Source: Arenicola marina (Eukaryota; Annelida; Polychaeta; Arenicolidae). From it: a stretch of DNA of 64,000 nt. This document shows positions 37,701 through 50,939 of the stretch, piece by piece. The stretch spans positions 5,332,001 through 5,396,000 of the forward strand of contig OZ025255.1 of the NCBI GenBank assembly GCA_964019135.1, in the 5' to 3' direction. Position 1 is the first letter of the stretch; the number at the start of each line of letters is the position of its first letter. The translations under genes and the position numbers were made by a program. The notes under the pieces are model-generated. The model made no database searches and was not told the origin of the DNA. It saw only the letters and a program-made list of their open reading frames with translations.

Positions 37701-40700
37701 CGGCCTGGCGTCTGTCGGTATGTCGGTCAGAGCCACGGGACAAGGATGGGCCACGCGCTGTACCACGGTCGGACTGCCTGGCGTCTGTCGGTATGTCGGT
37801 CAGAGCCACGGGACAAGGATGGGCCACGCGCTGTACCACGGTCGGACGGCCTGGCGTCTGTCGGTATGTCGGTCAGAGCCACGGGACAAGGATGGGCCAC
37901 GCGCTGTACCACGGTCGGACGGCCTGGCGTCTGTCGGTATGTCGGCCAGAGCCACGGGACAAGGATGGGCCACGCGCTGTACCACGGTCGGACTGCCTGG
38001 CGTCTGTCGTTATGTCGGCCAGAGCCACGGGACAAGGATGGGCCACGCGCTGTACCACGGGCGGACGGCCTGTCGTCTGTCGGTATGTCGGCCAGAGCCA
38101 CGGGACAAGGATGGGCCACGCGCTGTACCACGGTCGCACGGCCTGGCGTCTGTCGTTATGTCGGCCAGAGCCACGGGACAAGGATGGGCCACGCGCTGTA
38201 CCACGGTCGGACGGCCTGGCGTCTGTTGGTATGTCGGCCAGAGCCACGGGACAAGGATGGGCCACGCGCTGTACCACGGCTGGACGGCCTGGCGTCTGTC
38301 GGTATGTCGGCCAGAGCCACGGGACAAGGATGGGCCACGCGCTGTACCACGGTCGGACGGCCTGGCGTCTGTCGGTATGTCGGCCAGAGCCACGGGACAA
38401 GGATGGGCCACGCGCTGTACCACGGTCGGACGGCCTGGCGTCTGTCGGTATGTCGGTCAGAGCCACGGGACAAGGATGGGCCACGCGCTGTACCACGGTC
38501 GGACGGCCTGGCGTCTGTCGGTATGTCGGCCAGAGCCACGGGACAAGGATGGGCCACGCGCTGTACCACGGTCGGACGGCCTGGCGTCTGTCGGTATGTC
38601 GGCCAGATCCACGGGACAAGGATGGGCCACGCGCTGTAACACGGTCGGACTGCATGGCGTCTGTCGGTATGTCGGCCAGAGCCACGGGACAAGGATGGGC
38701 CACGCGCTGTACCACGGTCGGACTGCCTGGCGTCTGTCGTTATGTCGGCCAGAGCCACGGAACAAGGATGGGCCACGCGCTGTACCACGGTCGGACTGCC
38801 TGGCGTCTGTCGTTATGTCGGCCAGAGCCACGGGACAAGGATGGGCCACGCGCTGTACCACGGTCGGACGGCCTGTCGTCTGTCGGTATGTCGGCCAGAG
38901 CCACGGGACAAGGATGGGCCACGCGCTGTACCACGGCTGGACGGCCTGGCGTCTGTCGGTATGTCGGCCAGAGCCACGGGACAAGGATGGGCCACGCGTT
39001 GTACCACGGTCGGACGGCCTGGCGTCTGTCGGTATGTCGGCCAGAGCCACGGGACAAGGATGGGCCACGCGCTGTACCACGGTCGGACGGCCTGGCGTCT
39101 GTCGGTATGTCGGCCAGAGCCACGGGACAAGGATGGGCCACGCGCTGTACCACGGTCGGACGGCCTGGCGTCTGTCGGTATGTCGGTCAGAGCCACGGGA
39201 CAAGGATGGGCCACGCGCTGTACCACGGTCGGACGGCCTGGCGTCTGTCGGTATGTCGGCCAGAGCCACGGGACAAGGATGGGCCACGCGCTGTACCACG
39301 GTCGGACGGCCTGGCGTCTGTCGGTATGTCGGCCAGATCCACGGGACAAGGATGGGCCACGCGCTGTAACACGGTCGGACTGCATGGCGTCTATCGGTAT
39401 GTCGGCCAGAGCCACGGGACAAGGATGGGCCACGCGCTATACCACGGTCGGACGGCCTGGCGTCTGTCGGTATGTCGGTCAGAGCCACGGGACAATAATG
39501 GGCCACGCGCTGTACCACGGTCGGACGGCCTGGCGTCTGTCGGTATGTCGGTCAGAGCCACGGGACAAGGATGGGCCACGCGCTGTACCGCGGTCGGACC
39601 GCCTGGCGTCTGTCGGTATGTCGGCCAGAGCCACGGGACAAGGATGGGCAACGCGCGGTACCACGGTCGGACGGCCTGGCGTCTGTCGTTATGTCGGCCA
39701 GAGCCACGGGACAAGGATGGGCCACGCGCTGTACCACGGTCGGACGGCCTGGCGTCTGTCGGTATGTCGGCCAGAGCCACGGGACAAGGATGGGCCACGC
39801 GCTGTACCACGGTCGGACGGCATAGCGTCTGTCGGTATGTCGGCCAGAGCCACGGGACAAGGATGGGCCACGCGCTGTCCCACGGTCGGACTGCATGGCG
39901 TCTGTCGGTATGTCGGCCAGAGCCACGGGACAAGGATGGGCCACGCGCTGTACCACGGTCGGACTGCATGGCGTCTGTCGGTATGTCGGCCAGAGCCACG
40001 GGACAAGGATGGGCCACGCGCTGTACCACGGTCGGACGGCATAGCGTACCGCGGTCGGACTACCCGGCGTACCGCGGTCGGACTGCCCGGCGTACCGCGG
40101 TCGGACTGCCTGGCGTACCGCGGTCAAACTGCCTGGCGTACCACGGTCGGACTGCCTGGCGTACCACAGTCGGACTGCCTGGCGTACCGCGGTCCGCCAC
40201 CCTGGCGAACCGCGGTCGGACTGCTTGGCGTACCGCGGTCGGACGGCCTGGCGTCTGTCGGTATGTCGGCCAGAGCCACGGGACAAGGATGGGCCACGCG
40301 CTGTACCACGGCTGGACGACCTGGCGTCTGTCGGTATGTCGGCCAGAGCCACGGGAAAAGGATAGGCCACGCGCTGTACCACGGGCGGACCGCCTGGCGT
40401 CTGTCGGTATGTCGGCCAGAGCCACGGGACAAGGATGGGCCACGCGCTGTACCACGGTCGGACGGCCTGGCGTCTGTCGGTAGGTCGGCCAGAGCCACGG
40501 GACAAGGATGGGCCACGCGCTGTACCACGGTCGGACGGCATAGCGTCTGTCGGTATGTCGGCCAGAGCCACGGGACAAGGATGGGCCACGCGCTGTCCCA
40601 CGGTCGGACTGCATGGCGTCTGTCGGTATGTCGGCCAGAGCCACGGGACAAGGATGGGCCACGCGCTGTACCACGGTCGGACGGCCTGGCGTCTGTCGGT

Positions 40701-42231
40701 ATGTCGGCCAGAGCCACGGGACAAGGATGGGCCACGCGCTGTACCACGGCTGGACGACCTGGCGTCTGTCGGTATGTCGGCCAGAGCCACGGGAAAAGGA
40801 TAGGCCACGCGCTGTACCACGGGCGGACCGCCTGGCGTCTGTCGGTATGTCGGCCAGAGCCACGGGACAAGGATGGGCCACGCGCTGTACCACGGTCGGA
40901 CGGCCTGGCGTCTGTCGGTAGGTCGGCCAGAGCCACGGGACAAGGATGGGCCACGCGCTGTACCACGGTCGGACGGCATAGCGTCTGTCGGTATGTCGGC
41001 CAGAGCCACGGGACAAGGATGGGCCACGCGCTGTCCCACGGTCGGACTGCATGGCGTCTGTCGGTATGTCGGCCAGAGCCACGGGACAAGGATGGGCCAC
41101 GCGCTGTACCACGGTCGGACGGCCTGGCGTCTGTCGGTATGTCGGTCAGAGCCACGGGACAAGGATGGGCCACGCGCTGTACCACGGTCGGACGGCCTGG
41201 CGTCTGTCGGTATGTCGGCCAGAGCCACGGGACAAGGATGGGCCACGCGCTGTCCCACGGTCGGACTGCATGGCGTCTGTCGGTATGTCGGCCAGAGCCA
41301 CGGGACAAGGATGGGCCACGCGCTGTACCACGGTCGGACTGCATGGCGTCTGTCGTTATGTCGGCCAGAGCCACGGGACAAGGATGGGCCACGCGCTGTA
41401 CCACGGTCGGACGGCCTGGCGTCTGTCGGTATGTCGGCCAGAGCCACGGGACAAGGATGGGCAACGCGCTGTGCCACGGTCGGACTGCCTGGCGTCTGTC
41501 GGTATGTCGGCCGGAGCCACGGGACAAGGATGGGCCACGCGCTGTACCACGGTCGGACGGCCTGGCGTCTGTCGTTATGTCGGCCAGAGCCACGGGACAA
41601 GGATGGGCCACGCGCTGTACCACGGTCGGACGGCCTGGCGTCTGTCGGTATGTCGGCCAGAGCCACGGGACAAGGATGGGCCACGCGCTGTACCACGGTC
41701 GGACTGCCTGGCGTCTGTCGGTATGTCGGCCAGAGCCACGGGACAAGGATGGGCCACGCGCTGTACCACGGTCGGACGGCCTGGCGTCTGTCGGTATGTC
41801 GGCCAGAGCCACGGGACAAGGATGGGCCACGCGCTGTACCACGGTCGGACGGCCTGGCGTCTGTCGTTATGTCGGCCAGAGCCACGGGACAAGGATGGGC
41901 CACGCGCTGTACCAGGGTCGGACGGCCTGGCGTCTGTCGGTATGTCGGTCAGAGCCACGGGACAAGGATGGGCCACGCGCTGTACCACGGTCGGACTGCC
42001 TGGCGTCTGTCGGTATGTCGGTCAGAGCCACGGGACAAGGATGGGCCACGCGCTGTACCACGGTCGGACGGCCTGGCGTCTGTCGGTATGTCGGTCAGAG
42101 CCACGGGACAAGGATGGGCCACGCGCTGTACCACGGTCGGACGGCCTGGCGTCTGTCGGTATGTCGGCCAGAGCCACGGGACAAGGATGGGCCACGCGCT
42201 GTACCACGGGCGGACGGCCTGTCGTCTGTCG
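34725..42231. repeat. 7507-bp higher-order repeat, copy 2
   Basis: This is the tandem partner of the previous segment, carrying block c and GACAATAATGG at 36498 and 39491. The copies are nearly but not perfectly identical. For example, the CGTACCACGGTCGCACTGC unit near 33822 of copy 1 corresponds to a GTCGGACTGC unit near 41329, so this is not one stretch duplicated in assembly without change. Correspondence fades beyond about 41.9 kb. Confidence 0.85.
40032..40238. repeat. 23-bp repeat block c (nine units) inside the 73-bp array
   Basis: This lies exactly 7507 bp after block b and has the same nine variants, including ACTGCCCGGCG and TCCGCCACCCTGG. It is the block b equivalent in the second copy of the 7507-bp higher-order repeat. 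Confidence 0.97.
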
Positions 42232-43983
42232 GTATGTCGGCCAGAGCCACGGGACAAGGATGGGCCACGCGCTGTACCACGGTCGGACGGCCTGGCGTCT
42301 GTCGTTATGTCGGCCAGAGCCACGGGACAAGGATGGGCCACGCGCTGTACCACGGTCGGACGGCCTGGCGTCTGTCGGTATGTCGGCCAGAGCCACGGGA
42401 CAAGGATGGGCCACGCGCTGTACCACGGCTGGACGGCGTGGCGTCTGTCGGTATGTCGGCCAGAGCCACGGGACAAGGATGGGCCACGCGCTGTACCACG
42501 GTCGGACGGCCTGGCGTCTGTCGGTATGTCGGCCAGAGCCACGGGACAAGGATGGGCCACGCGCTGTACCACGGTCGGACGGCCTGGCGTCTGTCGGTAT
42601 GTCGGCCAGAGCCACGGGACAAGGATGGGCCACGCGCTGTACCACGGTCGGACGGCCTGGCGTCTGTCGGTATGTCGGTCAGAGCCACGGGACAAGGATG
42701 GGCCACGCGCTGTACCACGGTCGGACGGCCTGGCGTCTGTCGGTATGTCGGCCAGATCCACGGGACAAGGATGGGCCACGCGCTGTAACACGGTCGGACT
42801 GCATGGCGTCTGTCGGTATGTCGGCCAGAGCCACGGGACAAGGATGGGCCACGCGCTGTACCACGGTCGGACGGCCTGGCGTCTGTCGGTATGTCGGTCA
42901 GAGCCACGGGACAATAATGGGCCACGCGCTGTACCACGGTCGGACGGCCTGGCGTCTGTCGGTATGTCGGTCAGAGCCACGGGACAAGGATGGGCCACGC
43001 GCTGTACCGCGGTCGGACCGCCTGGCGTCTGTCGGTATGTCGGCCAGAGCCACGGGACAAGGATGGGCAACGCGCGGTACCACGGTCGGACGGCCTGGCG
43101 TCTGTCGTTATGTCGGCCAGAGCCACGGGACAAGGATGGGCCACGCGCTGTACCACGGTCGGACGGCCTGGCGTCTGTCGGTATGTCGGCCAGAGCCACG
43201 GGACAAGGATGGGCCACGCGCTGTACCACGGTCGGACGGCATAGCGTCTGTCGGTATGTCGGCCAGAGCCACGGGACAAGGATGGGCCACGCGCTGTCCC
43301 ACGGTCGGACTGCATGGCGTCTGTCGGTATGTCGGCCAGAGCCACGGGACAAGGATGGGCCACGCGCTGTACCACGGTCGGACTGCATGGCGTCTGTCGG
43401 TATGTCGGCCAGAGCCACGGGACAAGGATGGGCCACGCGCTGTACCACGGTCGGACTGCCTGGCGTCTGTCGGTATGTCGGCCAGAGCCACGGGACAAGG
43501 ATGGGCCACGCGCTGTACCACGGTCGGACGGCCTGGCGTCTGTCGGTATGTCGGCCAGAGCCACGGGACAAGGATGGCCCACGCGCTGTACCACGGTCGG
43601 ACTGCCTGGCGTCTGTAGTTATGTCGGCCAGAGCCACGGGACAAGGATGGGCCACGCGCTGTACCACGGTCGGACTGCCTGGCGTCTGTCGGTATGTCGG
43701 CCAGAGCCACGGGACAAGGATGGCCCACGCGCTGTACCACGGTCGGACTGCCTGGCGTCTGTAGTTATGTCGGCCAGAGCCACGGGACAAGGATGGGCCA
43801 CGCGCTGTACCACGGTCGGACTGCCTGGCGTCTGTAGTTATGTCGGCCAGAGCCACGGGACAAGGATGGGCCACGCGCTGTACCACGGTCGGACGGCCTG
43901 GCGTCTGTCGGTATGTCGGCCAGAGCCACGGGACAAGGATGGCCCACGCGCTGTACCACGGTCGGACTGCCTGGCGTCTGTAG

Positions 43984-46900
43984 TTATGTCGGCCAGAGCC
44001 ACGGGACAAGGATGGGCCACGCGCTGTACCACGGTCGGACGGCCTGGCGTCTGTCGGTATGTCGGTCAGAGCCACGGGACAAGGATGGGCCACGCGCTGT
44101 ACCACGGTCGGACTGCCTGGCGTCTGTCGGTATGTCGGTCAGAGCCACGGGACAAGGATGGGCCACGCGCTGTACCACGGTCGGACGGCCTGGCGTCTGT
44201 CGGTATGTCGGTCAGAGCCACGGGACAAGGATGGGCCACGCGCTGTACCACGGTCGGACGGCCTGGCGTCTGTCGGTATGTCGGCCAGAGCCACGGGACA
44301 AGGATGGGCCACGCGCTGTACCACGGGCGGACGGCCTGTCGTCTGTCGGTATGTCGGCCAGAGCCACGGGACAAGGATGGGCCACGCGCTGTACCACGGT
44401 CGGACGGCCTGGCGTCTGTCGTTATGTCGGCCAGAGCCACGGGACAAGGATGGGCCACGCGCTGTACCACGGTCGGACGGCCTGGCGTCTGTCGGTATGT
44501 CGGCCAGAGCCACGGGACAAGGATGGGCCACGCGCTGTACCACGGCTGGACGGCCTGGCGTCTGTCGGTATGTCGGCCAGAGCCACGGGACAAGGATGGG
44601 CCACGCGCTGTACCACGGTCGGACGGCCTGGCGTCTGTCGGTATGTCGGCCAGAGCCACGGGACAAGGATGGGCCACGCGCTGTACCACGGTCGGACGGC
44701 CTGGCGTCTGTCGGTATGTCGGTCAGAGCCACGGGACAAGGATGGGCCACGCGCTGTACCACGGTCGGACGGCCTGGCGTCTGTCGGTATGTCGGCCAGA
44801 GCCACGGGACAAGGATGGGCCACGCGCTGTACCACGGTCGGACGGCCTGGCGTCTGTCGGTATGTCGGCCAGATCCACGGGACAAGGATGGGCCACGCGC
44901 TGTAACACGGTCGGACTGCATGGCGTCTGTCGGTATGTCGGCCAGAGCCACGGGACAAGGATGGGCCACGCGCTGTACCACGGTCGGACTGCCTGGCGTC
45001 TGTCGTTATGTCGGCCAGAGCCACGGAACAAGGATGGGCCACGCGCTGTACCACGGTCGGACTGCCTGGCGTCTGTCGTTATGTCGGCCAGAGCCACGGG
45101 ACAAGGATGGGCCACGCGCTGTACCACGGTCGAACGGCCTGTCGTCTGTCGGTATGTCGGCCAGAGCCACGGGACAAGGATGGGCCACGCGCTGTACCAC
45201 GGCTGGACGGCCTGGCGTCTGTCGGTATGTCGGCCAGAGCCACGGGACAAGGATGGGCCACGCGTTGTACCACGGTCGGACGGCCTGGCGTCTGTCGGTA
45301 TGTCGGCCAGAGCCACGGGACAAGGATGGGCCACGCGCTGTACCACGGTCGGACGGCCTGGCGTCTGTCGGTATGTCGGCCAGAGCCACGGGACAAGGAT
45401 GGGCCACGCGCTGTACCACGGTCGGACGGCCTGGCGTCTGTCGGTATGTCGGTCAGAGCCACGGGACAAGGATGGGCCACGCGCTGTACCACGGTCGGAC
45501 GGCCTGGCGTCTGTCGGTATGTCGGCCAGAGCCACGGGACAAGGATGGGCCACGCGCTGTACCACGGTCGGACGGCCTGGCGTCTGTCGGTATGTCGGCC
45601 AGATCCACGGGACAAGGATGGGCCACGCGCTGTACCACGGTCGGACTGCATGGCGTCTGTCGGTATGTCGGCCAGAGCCACGGGACAAGGATGGGCCACG
45701 CGCTGTACCACGGTCGGACGGCCTGGCGTCTGTCGGTATGTCGGTCAGAGCCACGGGACAATAATGGGCCACGCGCTGTACCACGGTCGGACGGCCTGGC
45801 GTCTGTCGGTATGTCGGTCAGAGCCACGGGACAAGGATGGGCCACGCGCTGTACCGCGGTCGGACCGCCTGGCGTCTGTCGGTATGTCGGCCAGAGCCAC
45901 GGGACAAGGATGGGCAACGCGCGGTACCACGGTCGGACGGCCTGGCGTCTGTCGTTATGTCGGCCAGAGCCACGGGACAAGGATGGGCCACGCGCTGTAC
46001 CACGGTCGGACGGCCTGGCGTCTGTCGGTATGTCGGCCAGAGCCACGGGACAAGGATGGGCCACGCGCTGTACCACGGTCGGACGGCATAGCGTCTGTCG
46101 GTATGTCGGCCAGAGCCACGGGACAAGGATGGGCCACGCGCTGTCCCACGGTCGGACTGCATGGCGTCTGTCGGTATGTCGGCCAGAGCCACGGGACAAG
46201 GATGGGCCACGCGCTGTACCACGGTCGGACTGCATGGCGTCTGTCGGTATGTCGGCCAGAGCCACGGGACAAGGATGGGCCACGCGCTGTACCACGGTCG
46301 GACGGCATAGCGTCTGTCGGTATGTCGGCCAGAGCCACGGGACAAGGATGGGCCACGCACTGTCCCACGGTCGGACTGCATGGCGTCTGTCGGTATGTCG
46401 GCCAGAGCCACGGGACAAGGATGGGCCACGCGCTGTACCACGGTCGGACGGCCTGGCGTCTGTCGGTATGTCGGCCAGAGCCACGGGACAAGGATGGGCC
46501 ACGCGCTGTACCACGGTCGGACGGCATAGCGTCTGTCGGTATGTCGGCCAGAGCCACGGGACAAGGATGGGCCACGCGCTGTCCCACGGTCGGACGGCCT
46601 GGCGTCTGTCGGTATGTCGGCCAGAGCCACGGGACAAGGATGGGCCACGCGCTGTACCACGGTCGGACGGCATAGCCTCTGTCGGTATGTCGGCCAGAGC
46701 CACGGGACAAGGATGGGCCACGCGCTGTCCCACGGTCGGACGGCATAGCGTCTGTCGGTATGTCGGCCAGAGCCACGGAACAAGGATGGGCCACGCGCTG
46801 TACCACGGGCGGACCGCCTGGCGTCTGTCGGTATGTCGGCCAGAGCCACGGGAAAAGGATGGGCCACGCGCTGTACCACGGGCGGACCGCCTGGCGTCTG

Positions 46901-47400
46901 TCGGTATGTCGGCCAGAGCCACGGGACAAGGATGGGCCACGCGCTGTACCACGGTCGGACGGCCTGGCGTCTGTCGGTATGTCGGCCAGAGCCACGGGAC
47001 AAGAATGGGCCACGCGCTGTACCACGGGCGGACCGCCTGGCGTCTGTCGGTATGTCGGCCAGAGCCACGGGACAAGGATGGGCCACGCGCTGTACCACGG
47101 TCGGACGGCCTGGCGTCTGTCGGTATGTCGGCCAGAGCCACGGGACAACGATGGGCCACGCGCTGTACCACGGTCGGACGGCCTGGCGTCTGTCGTTATG
47201 TCGGCCAGAGCCACGGGACAAGGATGGGCCACGCGCTGTACCACGGTCGGACGGCCTGGCGTCTGTCGGTATGTTGGCCAGAGCCACGGGACAAGGGTGG
47301 GCCACGCGCTGTACCACGGTCGGACGGCCTGGCGTCTGTCGGTATGTCGGCCAGAGCCACGGGACAAGGATGGGCCACGCGCTGTCCCACGGTCGGACTG
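43984..47400. repeat. Dispersed higher-order duplication, copy 1 (14357-bp offset)
   Basis: From about 43984 the variant order matches 58341 onward. It includes GACAATAATGG (45757 and 60114), CACGCACTGTCCC (46355 and 60712) and GCATAGCCTCTG (46671 and 61028). The offset is 191 x 73 + 18 x 23, the second term being blocks d and e lying between the copies. Upstream, near 43.0 kb, the offset is 14722, five monomers more. Confidence 0.83.
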
Positions 47401-50400
47401 CATGGCGTCTGTCGGTATGTCGGCCAGAGCCACGGGACAAGGATGGGCCACGCGCTGTACCACGGTCGGACGGCCTGGCGTCTGTCGGTATGTCGGCCGG
47501 AGCCACGGGAAAAGGATAGGCCACGCGCTGTACCACGGGCGGACCGCCTGGCGTCTGTCGGTATGTCGGCCAGAGCCACGGGACAAGGATGGGCCACGCG
47601 CTGTACCACGGTCGGACGGCCTGGCGTCTGTCGGTAGGTCGGCCAGAGCCACGGGACAAGGATGGGCCACGCGCTGTACCACGGTCGGACGGCATAGCGT
47701 CTGTCGGTATGTCGGCCAGAGCCACGGGACAAGGATGGGCCACGCGCTGTCCCACGGTCGGACTGCATGGCGTCTGTCGGTATGTCGGTCAGAGCCACGG
47801 GACAAGGATGGGCCACGCGCTGTACCACGGTCGGACGGCCTGGCGTCTGTCGGTATGTCGGCCAGAGCCACGGAACAAGGATGGGCCACGCGCTGTAACA
47901 CGGTCGGACTGCATGGCGTCTATCGGTATGTCGGCCAGAGCCACGGGACAAGGATGGGCCACGCGCTATACCACGGTCGGACGGCCTGGCGTCTGTCGGT
48001 ATGTCGGTCAGAGCCACGGGACAATAATGGGCCACGCGCTGTACCACGGTCGGACGGCCTGGCGTCTGTCGGTATGTCGGTCAGAGCCACGGGACAAGGA
48101 TGGGCCACGCGCTGTACCACGGTCGGACGGCCTGGCGTCTGTCGGTATGTCGGCCAGAGCCACGGGACAAGGATGGGCCACGCGCTGTACCACGGTCGGA
48201 CGGCCTGGCGTCTGTCGGTATGTCGGTCAGAGCCACGGGACAAGGATGGGCCACGCGCTGTACCACGGTCGGACGGCCTGGCGTCTGTCGGTATGTCGGC
48301 CAGAGCCACGGGACAAGGATGGGCCACGCGCTGTACCACGGTCGGACGGCCTGGCGTCTGTCGGTATGTCGGCCAGATCCACGGGACAAGGATGGGCCAC
48401 GCGCTGTAACACGGTCGGACTGCATGGCGTCTATCGGTATGTCGGCCAGAGCCACGGGACAAGGATGGGCCACGCGCTATACCACGGTCGGACGGCCTGG
48501 CGTCTGTCGGTATGTCGGTCAGAGCCACGGGACAATAATGGGCCACGCGCTGTACCACGGTCGGACGGCCTGGCGTCTGTCGGTATGTCGGTCAGAGCCA
48601 CGGGACAAGGATGGGCCACGCGCTGTACCACGGTCGGACGGCCTGGCGTCTGTCGGTATGTCGGTCAGAGCCACGGGACAAGGATGGGCCACGCGCTGTC
48701 CCACGGTCGGACTGCATGGCGTCTGTCGGTATGTCGGCCAGAGCCACGGGACAAGGATGGGCCACGCGCTGTACCACGGTCGGACGGCCTGGCGTCTGTC
48801 GGTATGTCGGCCGGAGCCACGGGAAAAGGATAGGCCACGCGCTGTACCACGGGCGGACCGCCTGGCGTCTGTCGGTATGTCGGCCAGAGCCACGGGACAA
48901 GGATGGGCCACGCGCTGTACCACGGTCGGACGGCCTGGCGTCTGTCGGTAGGTCGGCCAGAGCCACGGGACAAGGATGGGCCACGCGCTGTACCACGGTC
49001 GGACGGCATAGCGTCTGTCGGTATGTCGGCCAGAGCCACGGGACAAGGATGGGCCACGCGCTGTCCCACGGTCGGACTGCATGGCGTCTGTCGGTATGTC
49101 GGCCAGAGCCACGGGACAAGGATGGGCCACGCGCTGTACCACGGTCGGACGGCCTGGCGTCTGTCGGTATGTCGGTCAGAGCCACGGGACAAGGATGGGC
49201 CACGCGCTGTACCACGGTCGGACGGCCTGGCGTCTGTCGGTATGTCGGCCAGAGCCACGGAACAAGGATGGGCCACGCGCTGTACCACGGGCGGACCGCC
49301 TGGCGTCTGTCGGTATGTCGGCCAGAGCCACGGGAAAAGAATGGGCCACGCGCTGTACCACGGTCGGACGGCCTGGCGTCTGTCGTTATGTCGGCCAGAG
49401 CCACGGGACAAGGATGGGCCACGCGCTGTACCACGGTCGGACGGCCTGGCGTCTGTCGGTATGTCGGCCAGAGCCACGGGACAAGGATGGGCCACGCGCT
49501 GTACCACGGTCGGACTGCCTGGCGTCTGTCGGTATGTCGGCCAGAGCCACGGGACAAGGATGGGCCACGCGCTGTACCACGGTCGGACGGCCTGGCGTCT
49601 GTCGTTATGTCGGCCAGAGCCACGGGACAAGGATGGGCCACGCGCTGTACCACGGTCGGACGGCCTGGCGTCTGTCGGTATGTCGGCCAGAGCCACGGGA
49701 CAAGGATGGGCCACGCGCTGTACCACGGTCGGACTGCCTGGCGTCTGTCGGTATGTCGGCCAGAGCCACGGGACAAGGATGGGCCACGCGCTGTACCACG
49801 GTCGGACGGCCTGGCGTCTGTCGGTATGTCGGCCAGAGCCACGGGACAAGGATGGGCCACGCGCTGTACCACGGTCGGACTGCCTGGCGTCTGTCGTTAT
49901 GTCGGCCAGAGCCACGGGACAAGGATGGGCCACGCGCTGTACCACGGTCGGACGGCCTGGCGTCTGTCGGTATGTCGGTCAGAGCCACGGGACAAGGATG
50001 GGCCACGCGCTGTACCACGGTCGGACTGCCTGGCGTCTGTCGGTATGTCGGTCAGAGCCACGGGACAAGGATGGGCCACGCGCTGTACCACGGTCGGACG
50101 GCCTGGCGTCTGTCGGTATGTCGGTCAGAGCCACGGGACAAGGATGGGCCACGCGCTGTACCACGGTCGGACGGCCTGGCGTCTGTCGGTATGTCGGCCA
50201 GAGCCACGGGACAAGGATGGGCCACGCGCTGTACCACGGTCGGACTGCCTGGCGTCTGTCGTTATGTCGGCCAGAGCCACGGGACAAGGATGGGCCACGC
50301 GCTGTACCACGGGCGGACGGCCTGTCGTCTGTCGGTATGTCGGCCAGAGCCACGGGACAAGGATGGGCCACGCGCTGTACCACGGTCGGACGGCCTGGCG

Positions 50401-50939
50401 TCTGTCGTTATGTCGGCCAGAGCCACGGGACAAGGATGGGCCACGCGCTGTACCACGGTCGGACGGCCTGGCGTCTGTCGGTATGTCGGCCAGAGCCACG
50501 GGACAAGGATGGGCCACGCGCTGTACCACGGCTGGACGGCCTGGCGTCTGTCGGTATGTCGGCCAGAGCCACGGGACAAGGATGGGCCACGCGCTGTACC
50601 ACGGTCGGACGGCCTGGCGTCTGTCGGTATGTCGGCCAGAGCCACGGGACAAGGATGGGCCACGCGCTGTACCACGGTCGGACGGCCTGGCGTCTGTCGG
50701 TATGTCGGTCAGAGCCACGGGACAAGGATGGGCCACGCGCTGTACCACGGTCGGACGGCCTGGCGTCTGTCGGTATGTCGGCCAGAGCCACGGGACAAGG
50801 ATGGGCCACGCGCTGTACCACGGTCGGACGGCCTGGCGTCTGTCGGTATGTCGGCCAGATCCACGGGACAAGGATGGGCCACGCGCTGTAACACGGTCGG
50901 ACTGCATGGCGTCTGTCGGTATGTCGGCCAGAGCCACGG

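Noticed and set aside
27218..42231. The 7507-bp repeat as a pure assembly artefact
   Set aside because: The two copies differ by point variants and by a nine-monomer indel at the left side, which an uncorrected duplicate contig would not show. Read-depth confirmation is still outside what I can do here.
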